Part shown: positions 45,201 to 55,667 of the stretch, one piece after another
How the letters are laid out: every line of letters starts with the position of its first letter
Numbering within the stretch: position 1 is the first letter of the stretch
NCBI GenBank assembly: GCA_003116995.1
Contig: BDSL01000043.1
Coordinates: forward strand, 620,001-684,000
DNA length: 64,000 bases
Reading direction: 5' to 3'
Source: Yamagishiella unicocca
Lineage: Eukaryota; Chlorophyta; Chlorophyceae; Chlamydomonadales; Volvocaceae
Notes under the pieces: generated by a model
Database searches by the model: none
Told to the model about the DNA's origin: nothing
What the model saw: only the letters and a program-made list of their open reading frames with translations
Position numbers and translations under genes: made by a program

Positions 45201-48200
45201 AGCAGCGGGGGGCGCCCTGACTGTCAGGTCACGACCCGGCAGCCAGTCGATGGGGTCGGCCTGGTGGAGGGGGTGGGAGACGGGAGGCGGTGGTAGGGGT
45301 TTAGGGCCTGGGACTCGTTTAGGGTGGATGTTTAGGGTTTTTGGAAGATGTCGAGTCGGCCCGGTGGAGCGATCAGGACGGTAGGTGTTTTGTTGTTAGG
45401 GTTTTGGGCGGTGGTCGTGTCCCCTGGGCCCTATCCCTTCCTGGGCCCTATCCCTCCCTGGGCCTTATCCCTCCCTGGGCCCTAGCCCTCCCTGGGCCCT
45501 ATCCCTCCCTGGGCAACTCCGGCTGGCCCCTGGGAACGCACCGGAGCCGCGTCCAGGGAGGGATAGGGCCCAGGGGACACGACCAATGCCTAAAGACGCC
45601 GTCCAGATCCAAACCCTAGACGGTGTCCAGATCCCAACCCTACGCACCCAGAGCGACTGCACCCAACCCGTACCACACCTACCCACCTACCCACCCGTAC
45701 GACACCCAACCCCCTACCAACCCGTACGCAAACCCCCTCCCTCCGCGCTGCTCCGGCGCCCTCACCGCGCCACAAGACGACTCGCACAAACGCGCACCCC
45801 CAGCTTGTATGACTGCCCCCCCTACCTTGGACGACTGCACCCCCAGCTTGTTGAGGCTGCCGCCGGGGGCGTGGAACGTGAAGCGCTTGCGCAGCACGGT
45901 GTTGGTGAAGTAGGGGTTGGGCAGGAACTCGAACTCCACTGCGGGGGGGGAGGAGGGGGCGGGGAAGGGGGCGAGGACACGACATAGTGGGACAAGGGGG
46001 GAGGACACGACATAGTGGGACAAGGGGGGGGGACACGACATAGTGGGACAAGGGGGAGGACACGACATAGTGGGACACGGGGCGAGGACACGACATAGTG
46101 GGACACGGGGGGAGGACAGAGCGTGTGAAGAGGGCGGCTGCGTCGACGGCGGGATGCTGCGTGCGCCAGGGAGGGAGGGAGGTCGGTTGTTTGGAATGAG
46201 ACTACGTCCCAGCCCAGGCTGATGAGGCTGCTGGGGGGCGGGGGTGTTAGGGGTGGGTGGGTGGGGAGAAGATCCGACCACACGACCATAGGAGACGGAG
46301 GGCAGGAACTAATTGGCGGACTGGCTTTCGGACACGCGCGCATGCCGGAAAACTTGGCTTGGCGACCGGTAAACCTGTGGTATATGGCCCCGTCAGTGGG
46401 CGTGTCAAAGGAAAAGAAATGAAGTAATGTGCGGTAGCGCGTGTGAGGCGCCGATGGGGGGACTTGGTGGGGCGAGACAGGGGGGGAGGGGAGTGCATGA
46501 CGATCAAAACCCGCACCCTGCCATGGTGGGGACTTGGTGGGGCGAGACAGGGGGGGAGGGGAGTGCATGACGATCAAAACCCGCACCCTGCCATGGTGGG
46601 GACTTGGTGGGGCGAGGCAGGGGGAGAGGGGAGTGCATGACGATCAAAACCCGCACCCTGCCATGGTGGGGACTTGGTGGGGCGAGACAGGGGGGGAGGG
46701 GAGTGCATGACGATCAAAACCCGCACCCTGCCATGGTGGGGACTTGGTGGGACGAGACAGGGGGGGAGGGGAGTGCATGACGATCAAAACCCGCACCCTG
46801 CCATGGTGGGGACTTGGTGGGGCGAGACAGGGGGGGAGGGGAGTGCATGACGATCAAAACCCGCACCCTGCCATGGTGGGGACTTGGTGGGACGAGACAG
46901 GGGGGGAGGGGAGTGCATGACGATCAAAACCCGCACCCTGCCATGGTGGGGACTTGGTGGGAAGAGACGCGGCGACGCCCGGCTGAGTCCCAGCCTTTGG
47001 GGGCTGCTGCTGTGTACTGCATTGCGGTTGCATTGCGGTTGCGTTGCGGTTGCATTGCGGTTGCGTTGCGGTTGCGTTGCGGTTGCGTTGCGGTTGCGTT
47101 GCGGTTGCGTTGCGGTTGCGTTGCGGTTGCGTTGCGGTTGCGTTGCGGTTGCGTTGCGGTTGCGTTGCGGTTGCGTTGCGGTTGCGTTGCGGTTGCGTTG
47201 CACGGCAAGCAGTTACAGGCACATGAAGCGGGCTCGTCGGGGGGGACATGTGTATTACCCTCCCCCTCCCCCTTGGCCGCCCCCCCCCCTCCTCATAGGG
47301 CCCAACTCACGGTCCGCGCAGCGAGTGGGGTCCTCCGGAGTGGGCATGCGGCTGGTGTCCCACACCAGTCGTACATCCGCCAGCGCCGCCAGCGCCCGCT
47401 CGTCCCGGTGCTGGACGAGCGAGGAGCCGAGGGGTGTGGTGCGCAGGGCGCGCAGCCAGAAGGCGGGGATGGACAGCTTGTCGGTGGCGGCTGGGGGGGG
47501 GGAGGGGGGGCGAGAAAACCCGGTTACATCTGGTGTGTGTGTGGGGGGGGGCCAAGACCCGGTCTCATCTGGTTTTGGGGGGGCGAGAAGACCCGGTCAC
47601 ACGACATAGGAAAGGAGGGGCAGAAGCCCGGTGGCGGGGGTGTCGAGGAAGACCCGTGGATGCGAGAAAAAACCGTGGTGGGGGGGGGATGGCGTGGGGA
47701 AGGGGCGCGAAGACGTTTGGAGGGGAAGGAATACAGCCACCAGGGAAGGGGGGTTTGAAGGGGGGTTCTATAAGAGGATCCGCGAAGGGGGGGGAGGCGT
47801 GGGGCTTTGGCGGGCTTCTCAGAGAGCGGGAAGGGGCGTGTTCGCAGCTTGGCGAGGGCTCCGTCTCAGTAAGCGCCCCTCTACAGTACGGCAAAGTGAC
47901 GTGTTCGCGGCCCTAGCGCGTGCTTCTTCCCGCGGCGGCGTTCCCCGACGGCCTCACATCTCCCACCTTCCCCCACCCCTAGCCCCCAAACACATAACAT
48001 CCCCCCAACCCCCGCTCTTTCTTTGTGACTCTGTTTTCATTCGTCCTTTTGTGACACTAGTTTAGGTCGTCCTTCCTCCCCTCCCCTTCATCGGCACACG
48101 GCTCTCCTCGCTGCCCCCCCCCCCCTGCCTCGGTTTTTAACTTATAACCCCCCTGCCTCGAAACCCACCCCTGCCTCACGTGCGGCGCTGAGCCCTCCCC

Positions 48201-49522
48201 CCGCTCACACCACCTCCCGCATAACCGTTGTAACCGTTGTACGGCACGTATCTAACCGAAACAACTACATGGTCAAAACCTGTTCCTCCTTCCAAAACTC
48301 TTTCCGTTCTCTCTATTGTGTCGACCCACAATCCCCCCTAGCCCAAAACACATCCCCCGCCACCCCCCCACGCCGCTGCCTCACTTGCGGGGCCCACCAG
48401 CAGCGTCCGCCGCTGCGCCGCCAGCTTCGCCACCTCCGCCGCCTGGGTCACCTGGGCCTCCCACTCGCCCTGCTTCAGCTCGGCGCTCAGCTCGTCCACT
48501 CGCCGCTGCACGGCCTGCCGGGACGAGATGGACGAGCAAGGGGAGGTTGGGAGAGGAGGGGTCAGGGGGGCAGAAGGACGCGGTAGCATACTCGTACCGG
48601 ACTCCGCTTCCTGGCGCTTAGCTTCAGCTGCGTGAACATAGCCCGCCCCCTACCCCCTACCCCCCACCCCCCAAAACCATTGGTTCCGCGAAACGTTTCC
48701 TTGCGTCGCGCGGGATCCTCGATTCCTTTCCCTAGCCGCCGCCGATTTGGCTTAGCCGCCGAAGGTCGACATATGACCTTCGTCTTCTGTATCCTCAACC
48801 CAGTTCTCCAGCATGCAAAACTTCTGTTCTAAACGGTTTTTTATCGCATCCACGCGTCTTCCTCAAAACCCCCCGCTACCAGACCTAGCGCCGTTACCAA
48901 CCAGGACTGGAGGCGACACCGGTACCTCCCCCCCACCGTCCGAAGCAAAACCTGGGGCACCCCTTTCTTATCCCTTGCACTGCAATCCCCACCGCACGAG
49001 AAACACCAACAAACGATCTGCCAGCACTCCCCCCGCCCTCCCCACCCACCTCTTCCCACCCACGCCCCACCACCCACACGCGTTTCAAACGAACCTCATA
49101 CTCCGTTGGCCCATCCATTGCTTCGCCCCACACGACCGCCATGCAATCCACCCACCCACCCAATCCACGGGTCTTCCTCGCCACCCACCAGCACGCATCT
49201 CGAAACGTCTGTCCTAAACGGTTTTCCCCACATACACGGGTCTTCCTCGCCACCCACCAGCATGCGCATGCGACCAGGTGTCCGCAGCCTGCACGCCAGC
49301 TACACTCCCCACGATAAGTAACCGAAATACCGAATGTATTTGTAACCCTCAGCGCGTACACGGCTTTCCCTGGCCACCCACCCGCAACGCGTGCAGCGCC
49401 CGCTGCGCCGCCAGCGCCAGCGACGCCACGTCCCCCGCCGGGTTGCCGCTAACCAGCTGGTAGCCCTCCTCGTCGTCGTCGTCACCGCCGCCGCCGCCGC
49501 CGCCGAGGCCGCCGCGGGTGGT
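42217..49522 (-). CDS. NAP-domain module with hydrophobic C-terminal tail (second NAP domain)
   Basis: Eleven predicted exons, all phase-matched: 49522-49382, 48514-48385, 47490-47311, 45938-45826, 45260-45119, 44871-44807, 44170-44102, 43645-43559, 43127-42894, 42652-42617, 42276-42217; 418 codons plus stop. NAP proteins are histone chaperones. Signature segments in order are an N-terminal coiled coil (QRRVDELSAELKQGEW), KLSIPAFWLRALRTTP, EFEFLPNPYFTNTVLRKRF, ADPIDWLPGRDLTVR, VPSFFAFFGG, and an acidic tract (DDDEEDEEEDEEDEDEE). Unusually, a basic/Gly-rich stretch and a membrane-type segment (SASFIIAAFVAVMILAQ) follow, then a second hydrophobic stretch and the C-terminus VRARFKWAA. The first exon is open to an ATG at 49741, which would make this a separate gene. 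Its phase also joins cleanly to the exon ending at 50300, which would make it the second half of one protein. Confidence 0.75.
43146..43280 (+). repeat. Telomere-like TTTGGGG/TTTAGGG tract in an intron
   Basis: About 135 bases of TTTGGGG, TTTTGGG and TTTAGGG units (plus strand) in the intron between exons 43645-43559 and 43127-42894 of the NAP gene. It resembles degenerate Chlamydomonas-type telomere repeat (TTTTAGGG) but has mostly GGGG units. On the sense (minus) strand it provides a C/A-rich tract just before the splice acceptor. Confidence 0.75.
44500..44690 (+). repeat. Intronic dispersed repeat, left arm of an inverted pair
   Basis: Matches the reverse complement of 48680-48850. Shared strings include GGTCGACCTTCGGCGGCTAA, CGCGCGACGCAAGGAAACGT and TTCGAGGAAGACCCGTGGAT (variants). 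Shorter relatives lie near 47640-47675, 49190-49265, 50096-50210 and 53578-53635, all in introns or gaps of the NAP region. Confidence 0.7.
45410..45587. repeat. 17-bp tandem repeat with a terminal inverted arm
   Basis: Six copies of a 17-bp unit (CCTGGGCCCTATCCCTC) at about 45421-45515. The first copy plus its flank (GGTCGTGTCCCCTGGGCCCT) recurs inverted at 45553-45587. The stretch could fold into a long hairpin. It lies in an intron of the NAP gene. Confidence 0.75.
46455..46965. repeat. 70-bp minisatellite, seven copies
   Basis: Exact 70-bp spacing of GAGTGCATGACGATCAAAAC at 46491, 46561, 46631, 46701, 46771, 46841 and 46911, in the intron between exons 47490-47311 and 45938-45826. Purine-rich on the plus strand. 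Confidence 0.9.
47019..47205. repeat. 11-bp minisatellite (TTGCGGTTGCG)n
   Basis: About 17 units in the same intron as the 70-bp array. Because 11 is not a multiple of three, all frames read the same 11-residue repeat. This creates long spurious frames on both strands. Confidence 0.9.
48680..48850 (-). repeat. Intronic dispersed repeat, right arm of an inverted pair
   Basis: Opposite-orientation partner of 44500-44690. It contains CGAAACGTTTCCTTGCGTCG and TTAGCCGCCGAAGGTCGACA. Confidence 0.7.
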
Positions 49523-50299
49523 CTGGGGGAGGTGTTCGCAGGGTGGAGGTGGAGGAGGTGAGGGCGGAGGTGAGGGCGGAGGTGAGGGCAGCGAGGTAGG
49601 CGCTCGCGGGGACGAGGAGGCCGCAGGTCCCCAGTTCGATGCCGTGATTCGCCCCACACGGAATACAATACTCGGTTTTGTATTCCTATGCTCACGTACG
49701 CCAGCCGGCGACTGGATACGCATCCCCAACCCCGAATTCAAGCCAGCCCCTCGAGTTCTTAAGCCCTCTATCGAGTGTTCTTAAGCCCTTTATCGAGCTC
49801 TTAAGCCCTTTAAGGCAAAGGAAAACGACCATGCCCCAGCCGGCATCCATACGCCTCGACCATCACCACACCCGCCCGCCCAATACGGTCCATCTCGGAC
49901 CCAACATAAGTCCGTGAAGCCACACGCCATATACCCCCCCGCCGCCCCACCCCGGCCCCCTACACCTCCCCTACGTGCTCGGTCAACGGGTTTCCCCTTC
50001 CCCCCGCCCCTCCCCTCCCCCCCGCCTTCCTCAAATCTCCCCCCGCCTCCTACCTTGCCGCCCCCCCTCCCCCTCGCCGCCCCCCTCCTTCGCTTAGCCG
50101 CCGAAGGTCGACATACGAACCCCCGACTTTAGTCTCCCCAACCAAATTCTCCAGCACGCATCTCAAAACGTCTACTATCGTAGACGGTTTTTCTTCGTAG
50201 ACGGGTTCTCCTTGCCCCCCCCCTCCCCCCCCCCCCGCCGGGTGGGGGGGGTCGTTTTTCGTGTCACCGGTTTCACCCCCCCCCCCCGCCGCCTCCTAC
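49523..50299. other. Gap between the two NAP modules
   Basis: About 780 bp with no supported exon. A minus-strand frame from an ATG at 49741 runs without stop into the exon at 49522, through Ser/Pro-rich sequence. The rest is C-rich, with a fragment of the intronic dispersed repeat (50096-50210). It is either a long intron or the intergenic space between two NAP genes. Confidence 0.5.
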
Positions 50300-53200
50300 C
50301 TTGCCAGCCCCTGGGGCCGCCCCCAGGTACAGGTGCACCGCGTTGGGCACCACCTTCTTGACCAACACATCCAACACCTCTCCGTCAGCAGACCGCCGCT
50401 GCTGAGCCGCAAGGGAGGCGCCGCCGCCGCCGCCGCCGCCCTGCTCGTCCTCCTCGTCACCCTGCTCGTCCTCCTCGTCGTCGTTGTCCTCCTCATCCTC
50501 CTCCTCGTCATCATCTCCCTCCATCGTCGGATCGTACTGGCGCGCGCGGGGGAGGGGCGAGGAGGGGAGGGGAGGCAGCTTAGACCCGAGGCGGGCGGAG
50601 TGACGGTTGGAGGTTGGGGGTTGGGTGACATGGCAACGTGGCGGCGGTTGGTGGATTGAGGGTCCCAACCGGCAGTCCGGCAGCAACGGGAGAGGTGAGT
50701 CCCCCCCCTTCGTATGTCCCAAACGTTTTCGTTTGGGTCGTGCAAGGGTTTTTCTCGCACGGCCCCCCCCTCCCGCCCCTCCTCCCCCCCAGGTGCAACC
50801 CTGCGTAGCCCCCCCCCCTATGCACCCACTACATTTCCCCCAGTCGCGTTACCGGTTATTTTATTGTAATCCCCCCCCCACCTCGCGGCGCCGCTGCGCC
50901 TTGCCCCCCTCGATGGGCAGGAAGAAGCGAAAGAAGGACGGGCAGGGCCGCCGCCTGGAGGCGGAAGCAGGGGCCCGGGAGGGGGATGGGTGGCGGGTAG
51001 ACCCGATATGACGTAGGGAATGAAGGGTTTGAGGATTTCAGGGGCCAAAAGGGGGGGGAGGGGGCGGGCGCCGGGTTGGTTGGTCGGCCGACCAACACGT
51101 GGGGAGGAACACCCTAGCTGTTTCAATGCCGTACGCAGACCACGCAGCGCCGAGCATGACTCCAGGGTGATATTCTCACTATTTATTACGAACAAAAAGT
51201 TATTTTAAAAGTTAATTATAGATGCCTTTGGAAGCCGGCAGCAAGCCGCACGATGCACTAGCCTCGAAGGCTGTAGCCCAAGGTCAGAGCCCCCAAGGCC
51301 GGAGGACACGGGGGCGACGCAAACCCGGCTGCCCCCTCACCCTTCCTCACGCCCCCCGCCGTCGTACTGTCGTACCTGCCACCCCTGTCCGCCACACCCT
51401 GCTCCTCCTCCTCCTCCTCCTGCGACCCCGCCTCATCCACAAACTCCGCCTCCTCCTCTTCCGCCTGCTGCTGCTGCTGCTGCTGCTCCTCCTCCGGGTC
51501 GGGCAGGTCGGGGGCAGGGCCCGAGCGCTTGCCGTGCTGGCGCTTGGACCGAGGCGCCGCCGCCACCGCTTCGCCACCGCCGGCGCCCTGCCGAACGATA
51601 TGGACATTGGATTCACGCAAGTAAAACCCGGTTCACTCGCAAGACCAACAGAAGAGAAAGAGGAAAGCAAACCAACATGGAAGTTCACACGTCGAGCAGG
51701 CAATGTCCCCAGGTCCGGGGGCCCAGGTCCCTACGGTGTACGGCACCCATACCCCCCCCCGGGTGCAACCCCCCCCCTTGCCCCCCCGCCCGCGCACCTC
51801 CTTCCCCTTGCCCTTCTTCCCCTTCTTGCCGCCGCCGCCAGAGGCCTGCTGCTTCGGCCCCCTTCCCGCCTGCCCCTGCGGTTGCTGTTGCTTCTGCTGC
51901 TGCTGCCTGAGCGCCTGCTTGTTCTTCTTGCCCTTCTGGGCCGGCGGCGGCTCGGACCTCACGAGCAGGCTCCTCCCCGGCTTCCAGTCGATGAGGGTGG
52001 CCTCCTCCCGCACGTCCGCGATCTCGCCCAGGCCGCCGCCTCCTCCAGCGGCTCCGGAACCCCCTGACGGCGCCGCGCGCTTCACGTAGACGCCCTTGCG
52101 GAGCACCTGGGGCGGCAGGAGCGGGGGGGGGTTTACAATAATAGTGGGGGTGGGGGCAGGGGAGGGGTTAAAGGACAATCCGCGAATCCACGGCCGACAA
52201 ACCAAGGGCGGTGAAGGTGGTGGTCAAGAGGAGTTGGGGGGGGTGGCCGGGGGGCCCGGGGCGGAGGGGGGGGATTTGAGTTTTGGATGGGGGGTATCGC
52301 GTGAGCTCAAAATGGGCGAGTGAGTCGTGTACGGGCGAGTCGTGTACGGGCGAGTCCTGGACGGGTGAGTCTTTCCCAGTCCTAACCAACCAGGGCAACA
52401 TCGGCGTTTGCGGCTGCCCTTGCCTTTGCCCCGGTGCGCTGAGGACCATAGGGCCCTACGCCCCGCTCCCGCGCCCTAAATCACACAAAACCGCAATCCC
52501 CACCCTCCTCCCGTAGTATCACATCACACACACATACAAAAATACTCCCCGCCCAAGGCCCCAACCCACCCACAAAACAAAACATGCCCCTTAGTAGGCT
52601 ACCGGTTGCTTCGTATCATGTGCCTTACACGCGTTTCTCACGCCACCCATCCACCCACCCACTCTGTGCACTATGTCGGGCGGTTTCCCAATCGGTTTTA
52701 GTTTTCACTGCCGCCTCACGGGCTACCCTCCCACACCCGCCCTTCAGTGTCAGCCGATGATGCGCCCAATGGCTCTACCTCCTGGTCTGGGGCCCACACT
52801 AACAGTTTCCACTACCCACCCAGTCGGTTTTAGCTTCGGTGCCGCCTCACGGGTTTTCCTGCCGCACCCACCCTGTTGCTGAAGTAGGGGTTGCTGGCTG
52901 CGAAGTGGAACTCCACTAGCATGCCCGCGGGTCCCCGCTCGTAGCGCACGTCCTCCAGGTACTCCAGCGCGCAGCGGTCGCGCGGGGTGATGAGCGGCGC
53001 CAGCTCCTCCTGCCCGCAGGAGAGAGGGAGAGAGGGAGGGAGAGGGGGGCAAGAGAGGAAGGATGTTAGGGTTGGAGTGATGAGAGGCGTGTCGCGTACG
53101 GTGTCGTACAATGTGCCGTGTACAGTACGCGCGGCGTCGGCGTCGGCGTCGGCGTGGACCGAGAGGGGTGACTGTTGGGTTTCGGTCGGGCGTGACGTGG

Positions 53201-54038
53201 CGTGCAGCAGCAGCAGCAGCAGCAAGGCTTCTAGAGTTTGCACGGGGTGCACGGCACCGGCTTCCACCCAGACCCCCACCCCATCGAAGCCACCGTCCCA
53301 TCTTCCCCAGCCTGCATCGACCCGCCCGCGCCGGCGCCGCTATCTACCCACCTGGTTGCACAGCGCGTTGAGCCAGAAGAACGGAAGCACGCCCCTGCCC
53401 GCCACACCCTTGCCCCTGGCGCCGCCAGCCGCCACCGCCGCCTCGGATGGCGTCGGAACAACCGCCGCCGCCGCAGCGGCGCCCTGTGGCTTGAAGCCCT
53501 GGACGAGCGGCGGGGTAGGGGGGGTTTTGCAAGGAAAACCCTTGTACGAAGGAATACCCGTGTACGAAGGACAGACGGCGGGGGGGTTTCGAGGAAGACC
53601 CGTGTGTGTGGGGGGGTGTTGAGGAAGACCCGGGGGGGGGGGCGGCCCCGGGTGCGAGGGGCCAGGAAGGAGGGGAGCTTTGAGGGCGGCGCCCAGGAGG
53701 CGACGTCAGGGTTTCGGGTCCTCACCGAGCACCCACTGCTCCAGAAAGCTGGGGACGAGGCCCCAATGGAAACCCCCAATGAGGCTCCGATGGAAACCCC
53801 CAATGAGGCCCCAATGGAAACCCCCAACGAGGCCCCGATGGAAACCCCCAATGAGGCCCCGATGGAAACCCCCAACGAGGGCCCAATGGAAACCCCCGAT
53901 CAAGTGCAGGTAGCTGAGCGCCCTTCTGCCCAATCGCTGTAGAGGATAACCCGAGTGGAACCCCGGGTCACCCCCGCCGCCTGCCACACCTTGAGCTCGT
54001 CGCCGGTGGGCTCCGACCGACCCGTGACGAGCTCGTAC
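50300..54038 (-). CDS. NAP-domain module (first NAP domain), 5' end not found
   Basis: Seven phase-matched exons: 54038-53990, 53498-53352, 53009-52872, 52106-51798, 51587-51376, 50954-50882, 50536-50300; 388 codons. Motifs in NAP order are YELVTGRSEPTGDELK, VLPFFWLNALCNQ, CALEYLEDVRYER, MLVEFHFAASNPYFSN, VLRKGVYVKR, TLIDWKPGRSLLVR, CPSFFRFFLPIEGG, an Asp/Glu tract, and VLVKKVVPNAVHLYLG. Insertions typical of volvocine proteins (Lys/Gln/Gly-rich after IDWKPG, poly-Gln and poly-Glu before SFF) enlarge the domain. The first exon found starts in phase, so at least one upstream exon encoding the N-terminal helix is missing from the model. No stop follows the last exon before the next NAP module begins, and phase 0 is shared. 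The likely role is a nucleosome-assembly or histone chaperone activity. A separate gene ending between 50300 and 49741 is the alternative. Confidence 0.75.
52738..52808 (+). repeat. Dispersed exon-like motif, intronic copy
   Basis: CCGCCCTTCAG, then SADDAPNGSTSWSGAHTN, lying antisense within the NAP-gene intron between exons 53009-52872 and 52106-51798. It shows the family outside the spacer clusters. Confidence 0.6.
53758..53903. repeat. 24-bp minisatellite, six copies
   Basis: Unit CCCCAATGGAAACCCCCAATGAGG. Since 24 is a multiple of three, it gives an open METPNEAP-type octapeptide frame on the plus strand. It sits in an intron of the minus-strand NAP gene, so the frame is not taken as coding. 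Confidence 0.85.
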
Positions 54039-54978
54039 CTGCCGTACGGAGGTGGAGGGCGGGGGGTCACGACGCTCAGGACCGAGGTGGGTGTGGACTG
54101 CGGAGGGGGTCAGCGTGTCAAACACACTGGCCGGTGCGAGTGTGCGTTCGTGCGACTGAAAGCAACGGCTTTGCGGCTGGGGAATGGCTCGGCTGCGGAG
54201 CCAGGTGCCTGCCGGCCTCGGGAAGTGGCGGGTGTTGATGCGTTGCGTTGCATGATGTCGGCGACGTGGGTGTTGAGCATGGGTGTCTGGGATGCGGCGG
54301 TGGAGGCCTGTGACCCATGGGTCAGCGCGCACGCGGTGTTTCGGTTCCCGCCGCCGCCGAAACATCCGGGGGCTCAAAGCGGGCTCAGCCCTTGCGACAC
54401 CGTTTATTATCGTGGTAAGCGACGACTAGAACGCGCGGCGAAGGTAGGCGAAGGTGCTTTGGGAGGCTACGGGGGTCGGTAATGAGGAGGTGCCGGGCCT
54501 CGGGCCGACCCGCCCTGCTCTGGCGCCACTGCCGCGTTCTCTGCACCAAGAACGCCCCGAATCATGGGCGATCCAGCCGTGCCGGGCGCTGTATGTTTTA
54601 CGGAAAAGAGGTGGGGTTTGAGGTGGGGGGATGCATTGGGCGGAGCTTCACTGGTAAAAAAACCGCATGGTGGGGTGGGGCCCGGCTGCCAGAGAGGATT
54701 GGCAGCAACACTAGCCGTTTGGTTGCTGCCGGCGAGGAGCAGCGATGCGACCGGGAGGCGGGCGGCCGTGCCAGGGATGAGGGAGAGGAAAGCAAGTAGG
54801 GAAAGCAAGTCGCCCGTGTGCACGAAGACAGCTGAATCTGGGCGGAAAGGCGGGAGGCACGTGGCATGGCGAGTCGTCTACCCCAGTTATTGCGGTCGCG
54901 GGAGCCCGTAATGTACTGGTTAGCTTCAGAAACGTACAACGCGAAACAGCGTGCAGAGGCAGTGGCAGGCCGCGCTGA

Positions 54979-55383
54979 AACGCCCTAGGTTGCCACTTTC
55001 GCCGTGGCGGGCGACTCGCGCGACAGCAAAGCCCTCGCCTAAGCCAACGCTTACCGACGCTGAAGAAGTGGCTCCCGGGCGCGGAGGTAATCCACGAGAA
55101 GCTCCTCCTGACGCTGCTGCCGGCGCGCATGTGTCGCCTCGATTTGGGCCTATCAAGCGTGGCGGACATGTCGGTTAGGGAGCTGTGGTGCCGCTCGGCT
55201 GCTGCGGTGAAGGTGATACCAAGCGATACGTACCTCGATGGCCTCAATGGCCACGAAGACCTTTTTCTCCGCCATGCTGTCTTGTTGACAGGTCACCTCG
55301 AGGGGTGTGTCTATCGGAAGCTAAACATTTCAGCACACGTTGAATCAAGTACTAAGGAAGCGGCTGCAGGCAAGGTGAAATAA
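54979..55383 (+). CDS. Unrecognised coding-like exon (3' part of a gene)
   Basis: A stop-free frame from 54979 to TAA at 55381-55383 reads LKKWLPGAEVIHEKLLLTLL, PARMCRLDLGLSSVADMSVR, ELWCRSAAAVKVIPSDTYLD, GLNGHEDLFLRHAVLLTGHL. The composition and the alternation of hydrophobic and charged residues look genuinely coding, unlike the neighbouring spacer. It lies between the divergent NAP and ChAPs-like genes on the same strand as the latter, ending about 285 bp before its start. No family recognised. Upstream exons, if any, would fall between 54400 and 54978 but none is convincing. It could be a small gene starting at an internal ATG (55129), or a relic. Confidence 0.4.
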   Translation, partial: NALGCHFRRGGRLARQQSPRLSQRLPTLKKWLPGAEVIHEKLLLTLLPARMCRLDLGLSSVADMSVRELWCRSAAAVKVIPSDTYLDGLNGHEDLFLRHAVLLTGHLEGCVYRKLNISAHVESSTKEAAAGKVK

Positions 55384-55667
55384 AGAGTATGCACTGCACA
55401 TGGATGCATAAAGCCGCATCCATGGGACTCAGTCATCCAGTCATCGACATCGCGCATGGGCATTTTGATTAACCCACACAGCGAGTTTTCATTTTAATTA
55501 CCCATTGCATCTTCATGACTTTATGCTACTATGTCTTTTGTTAGCTCGCAAACACGTTGTTTGCCCCAGTTGAGTCTTAAATGAAGCAAACAAAGCGATC
55601 GACAGTCAGCACCGTTTCGTAGGACCGCATTGGGGAAGTTAGTCCCTAGCGATTGTGACATTGGACT

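Noticed and set aside
46784..47758. Long frames on both strands over 46.8-47.8 kb (Asn/Thr/Arg repeats one way, Ala/Leu/Cys/Gly the other)
   Set aside because: Generated by the 11-bp and 70-bp minisatellites in a NAP-gene intron. The real exon there is only 47490-47311.
53238..53942. Plus-strand 234-aa frame with METPNEAP octapeptide repeats
   Set aside because: It overlaps, on the other strand, NAP exons with family motifs, and the repeat is a 24-bp intronic minisatellite. No splice or domain support.
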